Origin: Cymbidium sinense
Lineage: Eukaryota > Streptophyta > Magnoliopsida > Asparagales > Orchidaceae
Length of the DNA stretch: 64,000 nt
NCBI GenBank assembly: GCA_021442155.1
Contig: CM038229.1
Coordinates: 93,777,716 to 93,841,715, forward strand
Direction of reading: 5' to 3'
Both the position numbers and the translations under genes were made by a program. Each line of letters begins with the position of its first letter. Position 1 is the stretch's first letter. Under the pieces are notes generated by a model that made no database searches, had not been told where the DNA came from, and saw nothing but the letters and a program-made list of their open reading frames with translations. This document shows positions 1 to 11,829 of this stretch, one piece after another.

Positions 1-2890
1 AAATTGCAAAGGCGAAAGATTAGGGTCCCATGAAAAGTATCATATAGTCACCAGAGGATACTTATACATATGAAATAGCCGATAAAACCATCCACAAGAA
101 AACAAGAAGAGGACTGCTGAAATCTCTAAGCAAGTCGATGAGCCTATAAGTAACACCATCCCAAACATAATATATATATATGAATCTTTCATTAACTTAG
201 AAGTAAAGTCCAGAAAATGAGCCCAATCATAATAATGAATGCAGATGTGAACAAACCCCTTATTAATATCCATATCAGTAGTTGGCAAAAAGCAATTATA
301 AAGGAAGGCAACATAACCCAATACCAAAAATAGCACCAAATAAAGATAGAACTGCCTCGAAAAGATGTTGGACAAAAAATTTGATAATCCATACCAATAA
401 ACAATCAAAATAGAAGACAAAGAAAAGGCGTATCCATAACCACCCATTCAGAATAGACATTGCATTCCAAGGAGATAACAGCACAAGCCTAACTAAATCC
501 AGATGGGAATATAAACATCAATAGTTAATGTAGATCACAACTATCAGGAAATGAACAGCAGCCCAGACACAAACAACAAGGGAAATCAGAAAACCAACCC
601 CAACCACAAAATAGTTAGTGCAACATTGGAACCCACCAGAGGATAAATCAAAATGGGGATTCAAATTAGGGTCCTCATTAGAATCCAGAAAAAACAAGAC
701 AACAGATAACCAAGACCAAAAAATAGCCAAGATAGCAGCAGCCAAGACAACAACAGCCAAGACAACAAGGGATTACAAGATGGCCATAGAACCTCTCAAT
801 CAGAGTAGACATTACAATAGTTAGTAACCAAGTAGATAGAGCATAAAAACATGGATCAAAAAAAAGCCCACACTAATGACCAAAAAAAAAATAATCAACA
901 TCAAAGTCGAAACTAAACATAGGACCCTAAAGTCATACAACCAACAAAGATAGAGCCAACATTGGAATCTCGAGAAACAAGGATAGCAAATATCCAAGAC
1001 AACAAAAAGCCAAGATAATGAAAACCAGCTAGCTGGCCAGAGAACCACCCATTCAGAATAAACAATGCAATAGATACAAGTTTAATTGAAAGAAGATGGA
1101 GTAAAGAGTAGCAGATAAAGTAGTCCATAGAATTCATATAATAAGCATATAATAAACAAATAAGGAGATTCAAATCAAAAGCCACCAAGCAGTCAACAAC
1201 TTCATTAGAGGCTTGCTGAACAAAACAATCCAAAACCCCAAAAACAACATGTAGAGTATTAATCCAGTTCAGCCAACAACCCAGATAGTAATTACCAAGA
1301 GGCTGGCCAAAAGTCCACCCATTCAGAGTAAATAGAGCAAATGTAGAGATCCAAATAATCATATGGAAAATCATTAGGTTTTGCATAATTTGAACAGAAC
1401 CAAGGGGGATAAAATAGTAGCAGGAGAAATCAGATTAACAACAAAAAATAGTCAGAGAAACAAAAGGCAAGAAACAGATAATAACCACAAAGGCAATAAG
1501 ATAAAGGACCCTAAAATCCAAAAGCCAACAGGGTAGCAATAAAACAAAAATTACACCCACCATATAAAATTCCAATAAAAACAGATGTAAAGTAGCAATG
1601 AAAGGGTTCAAAAGATAATCAATAGAAAAACCTTCCGGATAAAGATGATCTAGCATAAACCACAAGAGAAGCTAAAGGAAGTACAAACCGCAAGGAATTA
1701 ATAAAATTGACAAAAAAATTGCAAAATATTTGGTAGATTGGGAATATGTGGTTGCAAAACAAGAGATAACACCAACAAAGACGCTGAACTAGATAAACAA
1801 CCACAATAATTTTGTCAATAAAAGACTCAATGATCCGCACCATCCAACAACCAAGAAAGAAAATAATAATAAAGCATATAAAACCAACCATTCAAATTAT
1901 ACAATGCATAAGTTAAATCCGATAGTTAAGGAAGAGGTCAGCCAAGAGTATGAACCAGATGTAAAAAAGGGTGAAAACAAAGAGATCCCGTTTTAACAAA
2001 GACAAACATTAAAAAAATGAGAGATAAGAAATAGTTAAGGTAAAAAATAAAAGCCATCTTACAACTAATAGAGGCCAAGAACAAAATAAAACAAAACCCA
2101 AAAGATGAGGAGCAATAATCCAGTACCAACATAGGACAATTACCAACAAGCTAGATGCATAATTTTAACAGGCCAAAAGGTAAAAAATAATGATTAATCG
2201 ATCAACAAATGGATGAGAATAGCAAAGATCAAGAACACCAGACAACATAGCTAACAAACACAAGGCTAAGCAGAGGAATAAAAATAGCCATAGGTTAAAA
2301 CAACACTACAATTATTGCAACCATAGGATAAGCTAATAAAAGGTAGTGGGGCAATAGAGTTACCATAAGGGTTAAAAAGGGTATTATCAATGAAATCCTT
2401 TAGAGAAATCAGGCTAGCAGCAGAACTACCCTCCTTAGAGAAATCAGACTGAAAGGAATTCATTAAACAATACCAAACTTACAAAGAACCATTAATAATA
2501 ACAAATGTATTGCATTTTCTTTCCTATGTGTATGGGTTAGCATATACATTCAGAAATACATTAAACTAACAACAAAATTTTCTAGACAAAGGGCCCAAAA
2601 GCCCAACAACCAATTAAACCTTTAACATATGTGTATCTATAAAGAAGACCAAACAAGGTCATAAACCAAAGAAGGAGTAATATGATGATGCATCAAATTC
2701 CAAAGAAGCAAACACATTATTAACAAATATAATAGTAGAAGAAGAAGCCCTAATTAAAGCTAAGACAATTAAACCAACAAGACATGCCACAGAGAGATCA
2801 ACAAGTAAACAACAAGGGATATCGTTGATGCATCAAGAAGACCAAAGAAATAACAATAAATAGAAATGATCATGCAATAAAAGAGATATT
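1..2890 (-). repeat. LINE copy 1 long 3' untranslated region with degenerate internal repeats
   Basis: This stretch lies downstream of the ORF2 end. The minus strand is T-rich and gives long hydrophobic chance ORFs that match no family I know, so I call it non-coding. It contains degenerate repeats: a motif like CCACCCATTCAGAGTAGAC recurs near 441, 805, 1048, 1316 and 1888, with spacings of roughly 250-370 bp or a multiple. A second block near 1510-1620 and near 2290-2440 (with CACCCACCATA-like and GAAATCCTTTAGAGAAATCA-like cores) is related to 35690-36280 in copy 3. The same DNA follows the LINE in copy 3, which supports it being a real 3' end of this subfamily and not an unrelated insert. 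Confidence 0.65.
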
Positions 2891-2959
2891 GAAGCGTGTG
2901 AATCCAATAGGTTAGATTAATTTGAGGAAACCCGTATCCATTAACTAAGCCATGCAAAT

Positions 2960-3345
2960 GTTTAGAAGGGTTAGATCAAAGAATTTTATTCCATCCAATC
3001 TAGCACCAGATAGATAATCAGACATGCATTACCCTCACGCATACATGAGTGATTATAAAGTAAAGTTGGGAAAGGAGAGTTCTAGTTTGCTTAAGAAGGT
3101 AGTACAAGATGCCCATTTTGGTGGAAGTCAAGAGATCAATCGCGAGGGCATCCACCTCAATCCAAATATTGAGCCAACCTTTTGAAGGAAAATCTCAAGA
3201 GCGCCGCCATGAGCTGTATAACAGTAGGGATTAAGGGGTAAGCAAAGGCACATAGGACTTTTCCATTAAGATTTTGAAAATTCCACCATACCGAACCTTT
3301 ATGAGAGACAGAGCCATCAGTTAATTTTAATAGGATTTTACCCAA
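2960..3345 (-). pseudogene. LINE copy 1 RNase H domain remnant
   Basis: The minus strand around 3157-3345 reads KLTDGSVSHKGSVWWNF, then NGKVLCAFAYPL and later a QLMAAL segment. This is the plant-type RNase H pattern (N-TDGS---G--G-I, then ELMA). In another frame it continues with WIEVDALAID (the WxExD signature) and, near 3040, a segment close to H-V-R-G-NACAD. RNase H removes the RNA strand during cDNA synthesis and is present in many plant L1 elements. At least two frame changes are needed to read it through, so it is a remnant. Its presence tells that this LINE belongs to an RNase H-bearing lineage. Confidence 0.75.
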
Positions 3346-3599
3346 TAAACAATCTTTTTAGATGTGGTGATCCGCAAGTTAAAACCCAATTTATTGGCCA
3401 TAAATTTGCAACCTTTGAATTGTTTGTATTTAATTAAATTGGCATTAAACAAGTCACGAATTTTGTTTTTAGTTCTAGCAATTATCCTTATGTGATTCAT
3501 AGGGATCTCATAATGTTTTGCATCATTTCAGTCCATCCATATGAACGAAATAAGAGTGATAGCAGTTATGACTTTAATGTGTCCTTTAATAGTGTTGTC

Positions 3600-4560
3600 A
3601 AAATAAACTTCAAGAAGTTGGTATAAATTTAAGGAGCCATTGAAAATGACATGTTAAAGAGGTCATCATACCAAATCCAAAGTTTAGAAGCAATGGCCCC
3701 GTTAATAAAAACATGATTCACATTCTCAATGTGAAAACAACATTAGCATTTTGAAGGTAATTTAAAACCTTTACCCCACAACAAGGAGTCCACAGGGATG
3801 AAGTTTTTCAAAATATGCCAAGTAAGAACAGAATAAGAAGTAGAGATATTGTTGTTCCAAAATTTAGAAAACACATAGGAAAAATCATGAGTTTCTTTAA
3901 TGTGAATCCAAACATTTTAAAGTTGAAATCACCATTATGTGAAAGCTTAAAAAGGATCTGATCTTGATTGGTAGGATTGATAGGAATAGTAGTAAGCTTA
4001 TTTAAAAGAGAGGGAGGAATATGATCAGTAAGCTTACTATTGTTCCACATATTATTCTACTAGAAAGAGCTCACTTTAATAGCAGTAGTAGAGTGGGTAG
4101 AAAGTAAGTCATCAATGGACCCACCTCCAGTCCAGTTGTCTTGCCAAAAGAAAGAGGAGCCAGAGTTAATCCCCCAGGAAATTAAAGATTCGACATCCCA
4201 TTTGATGGAACAAAGTCTTTTCCAAATAGGAGAGTCTCCCGCTTTATAGGGGCAAATGAGAGGGTGCTTACCCGGCAGTATTTAGTAGTCATGAAATTAG
4301 CCCATAGACTATTATTTTTCCTAAAATTCCACCAAAGTTTATAAGAAAAAGCAGTGATAGTTTCCTTGATTGGTTTACATCCAAGACCACCTTTAGCAAA
4401 AGTGCCACAGGTTTTATACCAAGAGGTCCAGTGCATTTTTTTAGAGGAATTGTTAGATCCCCAGAAAAATTTGTTAATGAGCCGCTCAATTCTTTAATGA
4501 TGGAGTTGGTTGGCACAATGGATTGAATGAGATACAAAGGCATGGAGTTAAGGGTGCTCT
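3600..4560 (-). pseudogene. LINE copy 1 RT C-terminal region with zinc-binding (zf-RVT-like) segment
   Basis: Between the RT core and the RNase H, the minus strand encodes GCKPIKETITAFSYKLWWNF and later SLWANFMTTKYC, a conserved region of plant LINE proteins after the RT (usual form: AF-KLWW-FR---SLW--F---KY). Further on is a Cys-rich stretch with two adjacent Cys followed by HIENVNHVF (about 3690-3770), the zf-RVT type zinc-binding domain. A TAA stop sits between Cys codons in this stretch at about 3750, where Gln (CAA) would fit, so a C-to-T change is likely. Several other frame breaks are present. Confidence 0.75.
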
Positions 4561-4563
4561 TAA

Positions 4564-5420
4564 TCAAAGTGAGCCTACCACCAAAAGAAAGTAAGTGAAA
4601 TTCCCAAACAAAAATTTTATTAGAGATTTTTGGATTAGCTCGGTAAAAAGGTGAGATCTTTTTTGACCTTTAAAAAGAGAAGCACCAAGATATTTAATAG
4701 GAAGTTGTTGATATTGAAAATTAGTAATTCTCAAGATTTGGTTGGTCCTATTACTAGAGATTTTAGAAGAAGGAATGAAACAACTTTTTCCTTCATTGAG
4801 AAAAAGACCGCTTTCATTGCCAAATTTATTTAAAAGATTCTTAATAGTTTTAATGTGAGGAATTGAGGCATTGCAAAAGATTATAAAGTCATCAGAAAAA
4901 CTAAGATGAGTGACAAGAAGACCACCTTTAGTTCTATAAAACATCCTAGAATTATTGTAAAAAAGATTATTCAGACTCCTTGAGAGATATTCAACAGCAA
5001 TAATAAAAAGAGATGGGGATAGGGGATCCCCTTGTCTCAAACCATGCTTTGAAGGGAAAAAACCTAGGATTCACCATTCATGATAACAGAGAATCAAACA
5101 TTTGTAATACAATTTTTGATGAGGCGGATAAAATAACCAGGAAACTCAAGAAAATGAAGAATTTGAAAGAGGAAATCCCAAGAGAGGTTGTCAAAAACAT
5201 TAGTGATGTCCAGTTTAAAGAGAATGTTACCACCTCTAATAGGAATGTCAATGTCATGAATCAGCTCTTGTGCTAGAAGTATGTTATCAGATATTGCTCT
5301 ACCTTTAATGAAGCCAGTTTGGTTGGGGGAAATAATTTTAGGCAGCAGCGGACTAATTTTTGAAAGTGCTAGAAAAATATCTAGGTAAAGGGTTACCCTC
5401 AAAAAAATCAACAACAAAGA
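4564..5420 (-). pseudogene. LINE copy 1 reverse transcriptase core
   Basis: This part of ORF2 would copy LINE RNA into DNA at the target site. Reading on the minus strand it shows the ordered RT motifs: NQTGFIKGRAISDNILLAQE (motif 0/1 region), KLDITNVFDNLSW (motif A; family usual KLD-SKAFD, with the first catalytic Asp kept), RQGDPLSPSLFI (motif B) and LSFSDDFIIFCNAS (motif C; the Ala before the Asp pair usual in plant LINEs is Ser here). A frame break near 5040-5094 separates motif A from motif B. The motif set makes RT identity secure. Activity is excluded by the break. Confidence 0.93.
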
Positions 5421-7039
5421 TCAACAAGGCGTTTAATAATAGCCAACAATGTTGAAAGAATTGAGTCGTAGCCTGTGGCGAACAGAATCAATGTTCATGC
5501 TTTTGAGAATACTACCAATCTCGCTTCCATAGACTAAAGAAAAGTGGTTTTCATCATTAGATCATAGAGAGATCAAATGTGTGTTGGAGATGGCTTCTAA
5601 GGTGGGGTTGTTGTTTAATAAATTTTGAAAATGATGTATGGCAGAATCTTTAATATCATTATTGTCAATAATCCAGGTTCCATTATCATTTTTGATTTTT
5701 TTAATAGAGTTTAAGGCTTTCTTTTTTCAAAAGAGCATGGAAATACCTTGTGTTTTCACCATCGAATATGTTTGCTAGCGACCTTTTGGCACCAGTAGGT
5801 TTCCTCCATATTCTGATAATTAATCAAGTTATCTTTAGCTGCATTCAAATCATCAAGCTTATTAGAGTCAATCAAAATAGCATCTTCAAGAGAGCAAACA
5901 AGTTGTTCCATATTTTTGAGATTTGTAAAAAGATTTTTAAAATGATGCTTGTTCCACCAATTTAGATTTTGTTTAAGCCTTTTTAGCTTAAGCCAAAGGC
6001 GAATCATGCCTTTAACATAATTATCAGGATAAATAGGGTCCGCCAATTAATGGAAACAACATTAATGAAATCACTATGTTGGATCCACATATTTTGGAAT
6101 TTAAAAGGAGTAGGGGAGGATAGTCTAGTGGAGGGATTTTTGATAGAAATCAAAAGCGGAGCATGGTCAGATAATGTTTTGCTTAAATGTTCAACCGAAG
6201 TAAGAGGCTATTTATTGATCCAAAGGGAATTAAAGAGGGTCCTATCAAGTCCCTGCCAAAGTCTAGAATTATGCCACGTGTAGTCAAAACCCAAAAAACC
6301 AATATCAATCAGATTACAATCAAGAATCATATTAGAAAAGTCTTCCATGGAATGAATGTTAGGAGAGCAACCTCACCTTCTTTTCGAGGAAGCGAGAATA
6401 GTGTTGAAATCACCACCAACCAACCAAGGTTTGTTGACAGAGGAAGCAAAGGTTCTTAAGTTATCCCAAAGGATGCTCCTACAAGTTCTATTATAAGAAG
6501 AATAAATAAAGGAACCAAGAGCAAAAAATTCACCCAATGAGATTTAAACATTAACCAATTGATGAAGGTCATCAAGGATAGAGATGTTGACTAGATTATT
6601 CCAAAACACCAAATTTTATTACTAATATTATAAAAGGAGTTTTGAAAGCCAAGCATTCTAGTAGAACATGTGATCTTAAGAGTGTATGAATGGTTCAATA
6701 ACAACAAGTAAGGCTATGTTATGAGTGCAAGCCTAACTATTATGACAATGAGAGTCCCAATACCCCTAACATTTCGAATAAGTAAATTAATCATAATAAA
6801 TAAGAAGAAAAGAAGAAAGATAATAGAAAGATAAGAAAAAACAAGAAGAAGAAAGACACATGTTGTAATCATTTATGGGAAATTAGAGAAGATATAGTGG
6901 TTCTAGTGGAGCTATTAGTAAACATTCTAGCTTTAAAGGATTTTTTCTTAAAATAGTTTGAAAAGGTCTATCTATGTCCAAAGTATCTCCATCAGAGATT
7001 GATTTGAAATTTAGAGTAGGACTAGTATCTATTAAAGCA

Positions 7040-8367
7040 TTCCTTTATAATTTCCCTTCTTCAATGTTAGAATTAAGATGAGAATTTAGTATCACTCTGA
7101 AGGGTAGGAGAAGGAGAGGTTGTGAAGCTATTAATAGCACAATTTTCATGTTCAGTTTCGGAAATGCTTGTCAGATTTTGTTCCACTACCAAAGAGTTAA
7201 CATTTTTTAGATTTTGAACTATCATCAAATGGGCACTTTCAGAATTAGTTTTCAGATTTTGATCCGACCTAAAGTTCCCATTCAAGTCACCACAAGGGTT
7301 CATATGAGTCTCATCAGGTTCACTAGCCAAAAGAGGTAAGGTAGAATGAATCAAGTTATTGTCTAGAGGAACCAAAGTATTACAATTAGAAGCAATAATA
7401 AGTAAGTTATCATTGGCCTCCTCATGAACCACATGAGCCATTATTAACGCTCAATGCTCCAATAGACAAATCATAGAATAATCCCTTTTGAGGAACTTTA
7501 GGCACATAAGCCAATTTATTGGTTTTTTCATTTGCTAGAGAGGATTAGATCAGTTTAATCTTTTAAGATCGATGCAACACAAAGCATTCAGAATGATCAT
7601 GACCATGAATCTTACATTGCGTGCAAAAATAGGGAAATTTTCAAATTCCACTTTTTGATTATAGCCAAATTTCTTAGAGCCGATCCATACATCTTTTGGA
7701 TACTTTTTGGTAATATCAATCTTAACTAAAATATGACCAACTAATGGTCGTGATCTCACAGTAGTGGCCTGATCAATTTGGAGAGGCTGACCAAAGAGAG
7801 CCCCAACCACAAAGAGGACTTGATGTGTAACGTAATGTATTCTCATAGTAGGAAGGGCCATAGGAACAATAGGGATTCTTCTTTACATCAAAAGAGGAGA
7901 CCATTTCAAAAGTCTCATTTGACAATTATGCACAAAGTAGGAGCAACGAGCAAAAACTCTTGAGTAATCTAAGTCATTAGATAGCTGAATAAGGACATGC
8001 CTAGGATCAATCAATTCGATAGGGAAAACACTACAGAGCTTTAGGCTATGAAAAAAGGATCGGATATTATCAAGAGTCAGATGATGTAAGGAAAATTTAC
8101 CAACTAAAGAGAATTCAAATGGCTTTGCCAACTTTTTGACATCAAGATCCGAGCACATTACAACAGGAATTCCACAAAAAGATGTTGAAATCAAGTTAAT
8201 CAAAGCATAGGGGAAGTGTTCTTACCAGATAATGCATCCTTGAAGGACTTAATAGTAGGCAGAGTAACCGGTGGAGTCAAATCCATAATACATTGAAATT
8301 CGAAAGCCCTAGCCGACGCTTCCATGTTTGAAGAGCTCGGTTGTGTGGAAAGCGGTGCCTCCGCCAT
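7040..8367 (-). pseudogene. LINE copy 1 ORF1 (gag-like, DUF4283 domain), broken
   Basis: I place the start at 8367 (minus strand MAEAPLSTQPSSSNMEAS), because copy 3 has an almost identical start at 40527. Residues after about 60 form the DUF4283 type RNA-binding domain seen in plant LINE ORF1 proteins: DVKKLAKPFEFSLVGKFS, then DPRHVLIQLSNDLDYSRVF and MRLLKWSP (7883-8203), continued in another frame at 7550-7861 with FGQPLQIDQAT and PKDVWIGSKKFGYNQKVEFE. A zinc knuckle normally follows, and here only its surroundings can be seen. The C-terminal part (7073-7441) is Asn/Ser-rich and of low complexity. A frameshift lies near 8205 and more lie near 7870. The likely role was binding LINE RNA. Confidence 0.8.
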
Positions 8368-8485
8368 TGATAGAACAAGGGATACTCACATTAACGGCCA
8401 AACAGAGAGCAAAAAACTAGAAATTATGATCGAGAAGGATCAAAAATTGGCCAAGAAAGAAAGGAACTTAAAGAGAGCAGAGAGG

Positions 8486-9352
8486 AGGCTCTAGTTTTGG
8501 TTTAGAGGTTTTAGGTTTTAGGGTTTAGGTTTAGGTTTAGGGTTTAGTTTGGGGTTTAGGGTTTGGGTAGTTTTAGATTTAGGGTTGTAGGTTTAGGGTG
8601 TGGTTTTAGTAGTGGTTTAGGTTTATGGTAGGTATGGTTTAGGTTGTTTGGGTTTAGAGTTTGTGGTTTAGGGTCAGGGTGGTTTAGTATGGTAGGGTTT
8701 AGGGTAGGGTAGAGTGGGTATTTAGGGTTTAGGTCAGTGGTTGGAGGGTTTAGGGTTTGGGTTAGAGTTTAGGGTTTAGTGTGGTTGGGTGGTCAGTGTG
8801 GGTAGGTAGTAGTAAGATTTGGGGTTTATGGTAGGTTTTTTAAATTAAAATAGAGTATCACTATTTTATTTATTTTAGTTTTATTTATTTTTTATTTTCA
8901 ATTAGTTTAGTTTATTTATTTTATTTTTATTTATTTTAGCTTAATTTTTTATTTTAATTTATTTTTTAGGTTTAATTTAGGTTTATGATTAGTTTTAGTT
9001 TAGTTTTATTTTTATTTTATTTTATTTTTAGTACATGTTTAGGTTTTATTTAATTTTATTTTAGTTTAGGTTTAGGTTTTATTTTAGGTTTATTTTAGGT
9101 TTTTTAAGTTTAGGTTTAGGTTTATTTTATTTTATTTTATATAATTTAGGGTTTGTTTAGTTTATTTTAGGTTTAGGTTTTATTTATTTTAGTTTAGTTT
9201 ATTTTAGATTATTTTTATGTTTATTTTATTTTGTTTATTTTAGGTTTAAGTTTTTTTAGTTTATGATTTATGTTCTATTTTTTATTTATTTTTAGGTTTT
9301 ACTTTTACATTTATCTTTTAGGTTTAGGTTTTTATTTAGTTTTTTTATTTAG
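8486..9352. repeat. Telomere-like repeat block: TTTAGGG-rich then AT-rich
   Basis: The first 330 bases are degenerate TTTAGGG (G-strand on +) with odd GTGG/AGTGG-rich text. From about 8840 it changes to T/A/G-only sequence of the TTTATTTTAGG type. It lies between the 5' end of LINE copy 1 and a truncated Gypsy gag. Confidence 0.85.
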
Positions 9353-11135
9353 GGCTTTGTGCTACCATCCTTAAAGATCTTTGAGGGCAATAAGAGCCCA
9401 TGATAACACACTGCACACTTTAGAGCCAACTTTTACAACACTGGTGATAGCAATGCACTCCTCTTCTACCTTTTTGTTACCAGTCTTTTAGGTGTTGCAT
9501 TTGATTGGTACTCCAAACTGCCCAATAGTTCAGTGAAGAATTTTGCTGAGTTAGAGCACCTCTTCATCAAGAGGTTTGCTGGAGCTCATTAGAGGGTGAC
9601 TGTAGGTGACCTCATTGTAGAGAAACAGAAACTCAACGAGTTCCTTGTTGATTACATTCTTAGGTGGCGCAACCTAAGCATGAAATGCAAACCATAGATG
9701 TCTGAATAGCATGGCATTGAGATTCTTCTCAAGAATATCTGTGGCCCAGTCACCTTCATGCCTAAGGGCTTTACCATCAAAACATTTGACAAATTAAATA
9801 ATAAGGCAGCTATCCTATAAGAGGAAGCCAAATAATTGCCCTTTCCCAACCAATCATTTAGGCCCAAGTCACAGAAGGTGTTTGAGAAGAAGCCAGGGAC
9901 AATTGTGTTAGTGGATAGAGGGAAGCAACTAGCTAGAGTTTTGTATGAGAGACTATGAGCTCAATAGCCTCTTTTGCCACCAACTCTTCCACCACCTCGG
10001 CCATCATATCGGACATCGCATACGCCACAATGACCAGTTCTAGCAACTTAGTAGCCTATCCAGTAGCAGTATTCATATCCATCACCAGGTAGTTACTTTC
10101 CACCTACTCTTGTCGATAAATTGAATAAGCCATATTCATTCAAGAGGGAGGTAGTTAGGAAAATCTTTAATAACCTCTTAAAGAAAGACTTTCAAGAGCA
10201 AGAGTGAGAAAGGCAAGAGCGATGATCCTGCTATTACCCCTACCACCACATGTTAGGCCATGTCTTAGAGGATTGTATCACTTTTAAGGACTAGATTGAG
10301 CGTAGCTACAATTTGAGGGCCATAGTAATCCCTAAGAAATACTTATTAGAATAACCATCTAATTGTGTTAGAGTAATCCTTGGGGATACTTGTGATTCTT
10401 TTAAGACTAAAGAAGGTTAGTATATCTCCCTATCCTGAACCTCTAAGAAGATTATTTCTAAGAACAAGAAGCTTTCCTTTTAGGTGCTTGAAGTAGCTCA
10501 AACCTCCAACACCAAGGAAGGTTTGCTAGTTACAAAGGATAACTTAGGGAAGGTGATAGCCTAGTAGTAGCAGCAACACACCATACTTGCCCAGGATAGT
10601 CCAGTAGCGCAGCCACCATCCGAGTCTAGTACTCTCTCCACCGTTGTAGCTACAACCTCTTCTGCTAGCTTCTTTTCTAATGGTAGAAGAGTTGTATCTG
10701 CGGATAAGGGCACTAAATCCCTTACTCTACTTACTTTATTTGATTTCTATCATGTATCTCCACCCAAAAGAAAATTAATGAAGAAAGCTGATTCTACTTA
10801 TATATTATTTACTTCTGATGCTCTTGATTTTATTCTTATTAAAAGCTCTCTGACTCTAAATAAAAATAATAGCTCTAGTAGTTTTGATCCTTTCCTTTTT
10901 GATTCAAAGTCAGACTATCCTTCTCTAATCAATCGTTCACCTCTTGAGACTTGGAGACAACCAACTCTAAGGATCCAATAGGAGAAGTTGTAGGTATGCC
11001 CGAGGAGTAGAACTTTCACAAGCTCATCATTCGAAGAAGTCACAAGTCAACCTAGTGGAAAAGTTCAGTAGTACCTCGATAAAGGTAAGCAAGTTATTGG
11101 TTTTAATGAGCAGATAGCCCATGAAATGCTCCACC
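9353..11135 (+). pseudogene. Gypsy LTR retrotransposon gag, decayed by C-to-T stops
   Basis: The + strand encodes a plant Gypsy capsid (retrotrans_gag): GVAFDWYSKLPNSSVKNFAE, then FIKRFAGAH, VTVGDLIVEKQKLNEFLVDY and LRWRNLSMKC (9490-9690). A nucleocapsid-like Cys-His box (C, H-H, then LGHVLEDC) follows near 10230-10275. Downstream is a Pro/Gln/Ser-rich linker to about 10980 and the end of the gag-pol linker near 11130. The capsid part is cut at the left, where it abuts telomere-like DNA, so no LTR or primer-binding site is visible. Stops are nearly all TAG, TAA or TGA where Gln or Arg would be expected (for example 9589, 9691, 9817, 9964), fitting C-to-T decay of a methylated, silenced copy. 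Confidence 0.85.
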
Positions 11136-11562
11136 CATGATATGCTTGTGGAGGATCAAGCCGAAGTTAATTGTAGGTCCTAGCACCTTAGAAAGTTTCT
11201 AGCTAAGTTAAGCATATACATGCCCTTATCTTATCCGAGAGATGAGGGAATCTATAAACAAGGCTACTTGATCTAGAGATATGCTTCATAGCTAATAAAA
11301 AGAGGCATGTCACTCGAAGGACATCTTAGGAGTTATATTCTATGATGAAGACTTACTCCTAGGGACGACTGAGCACAACTACCTCTTTACATTATAGTGG
11401 ATGTTGTTAGATATAGGCTATCTAGAGTTCTAGTTTTCCCAGGTGTATCAATCAATTTTATGAGTCTATGAACCCTTGCCTACTTGAGTATCGACATCTC
11501 CAAACTCCAAAAAAAGGATGATGTTGAGAGGATTCAATGAACAAGGTGAGAGGGCCTTGTGG
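11136..11562 (+). pseudogene. Gypsy protease region, upstream half
   Basis: Continuing from gag on the +, in shifting frames, the text reads FLAKLSIYMPLSYPRDEGIY and then a retropepsin-like stretch: LSRVLVFPGVSINFM, where family members have V-D-GAS-N-M. The usual active-site Asp is Phe here, and Pro stands where Ser or Thr is usual. Near 11530 it reads RGFNEQGERAL and then breaks at about 11562. The next residues of the family pattern (GSIVLPLDIDDW) appear only at 19336, so this half is separated from its partner by about 7.8 kb. The lost catalytic Asp and many stops make it inactive. Confidence 0.72.
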
Positions 11563-11623
11563 AGTTTATTTTGGATTTATACAACACATGTCATGGGGTT
11601 ACTTTTTGAGGTGATTGGGTACC

Positions 11624-11813
11624 ACATTGAGGTATGATGTACTATCTCGAAAGATAAATACATCACCCTATAATGGACCTAATCACATAATAAAGAATCC
11701 TAAGGCATGATGGGTAGAACATTGAGGTATGATGTACTATGTTGAAAGATAAAGAAATCACCCTACAATGGACCTAATCATGTAATAAAGACTCCTAAGG
11801 TATGATGGGTCAA
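11624..11813. repeat. Two tandem copies of a 95-bp repeat
   Basis: Both units begin ACATTGAGGTATGATGTACT (11624 and 11719) and run to TGATGGGT plus two bases. They differ at only about ten positions. Nothing suggests a function. Confidence 0.9.
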
Positions 11814-11829
11814 TGAATGTACCATAGAT

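Larger units (their letters stand above)
2891..6794 (-). pseudogene. LINE copy 1 ORF2 (endonuclease, reverse transcriptase, RNase H), broken
   Basis: The start is at 6794, where the minus strand reads MINLLIRNVRGIG, the usual opening of plant L1 endonucleases (MIN-L-WN-RG). The endonuclease part runs to about 6050. A linker at 5756-6046 contains a WWNKHHFKNLF segment and an EETYWCQKVASKH segment, typical of the region between endonuclease and RT. The RT core is at 4564-5420, the RT C-terminal or zinc-binding part at about 3640-4560, and the RNase H at about 2960-3345. Near the end a segment reading HLHGLVNGYGFPQI resembles the usual C-terminus of these proteins. The total of about 3.9 kb (about 1300 residues) fits the family. 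Many stops and frameshifts make it dead. ORF1 ends a few hundred bases upstream. Confidence 0.85.
1..8485 (-). mobile_element. L1-type LINE, copy 1 (subfamily B), long but decayed, 3' end outside window
   Basis: This is the most complete LINE in the window, read on the minus strand. Right to left it has a short 5' UTR (8368-8485), a gag-like ORF1, an ORF2 with endonuclease, reverse transcriptase and RNase H domains, and a long 3' region. Known family order for plant L1 elements is ORF1, then APE endonuclease, RT and RNase H, and this copy matches it. Frames are broken by many stops and indels, so it cannot be active. The 5' end at about 8485 passes within a few bases into TTTAGGG-like DNA on the right. 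The left window edge cuts the 3' region: position 1-450 aligns by eye with about 34960-35230 of copy 3, whose 3' end lies about 0.7 kb further on. The complete element would therefore be about 9 kb. Confidence 0.85.

Noticed and set aside
40..447. A 135-codon hydrophobic open frame on the minus strand.
   Set aside because: It lies in the copy 1 3' UTR, is not conserved as protein in copy 3, and is best explained by T-rich composition.
9652..9867. A 71-codon minus-strand open frame.
   Set aside because: It is the antisense of the Gypsy gag capsid region, which is clearly coding on the + strand.
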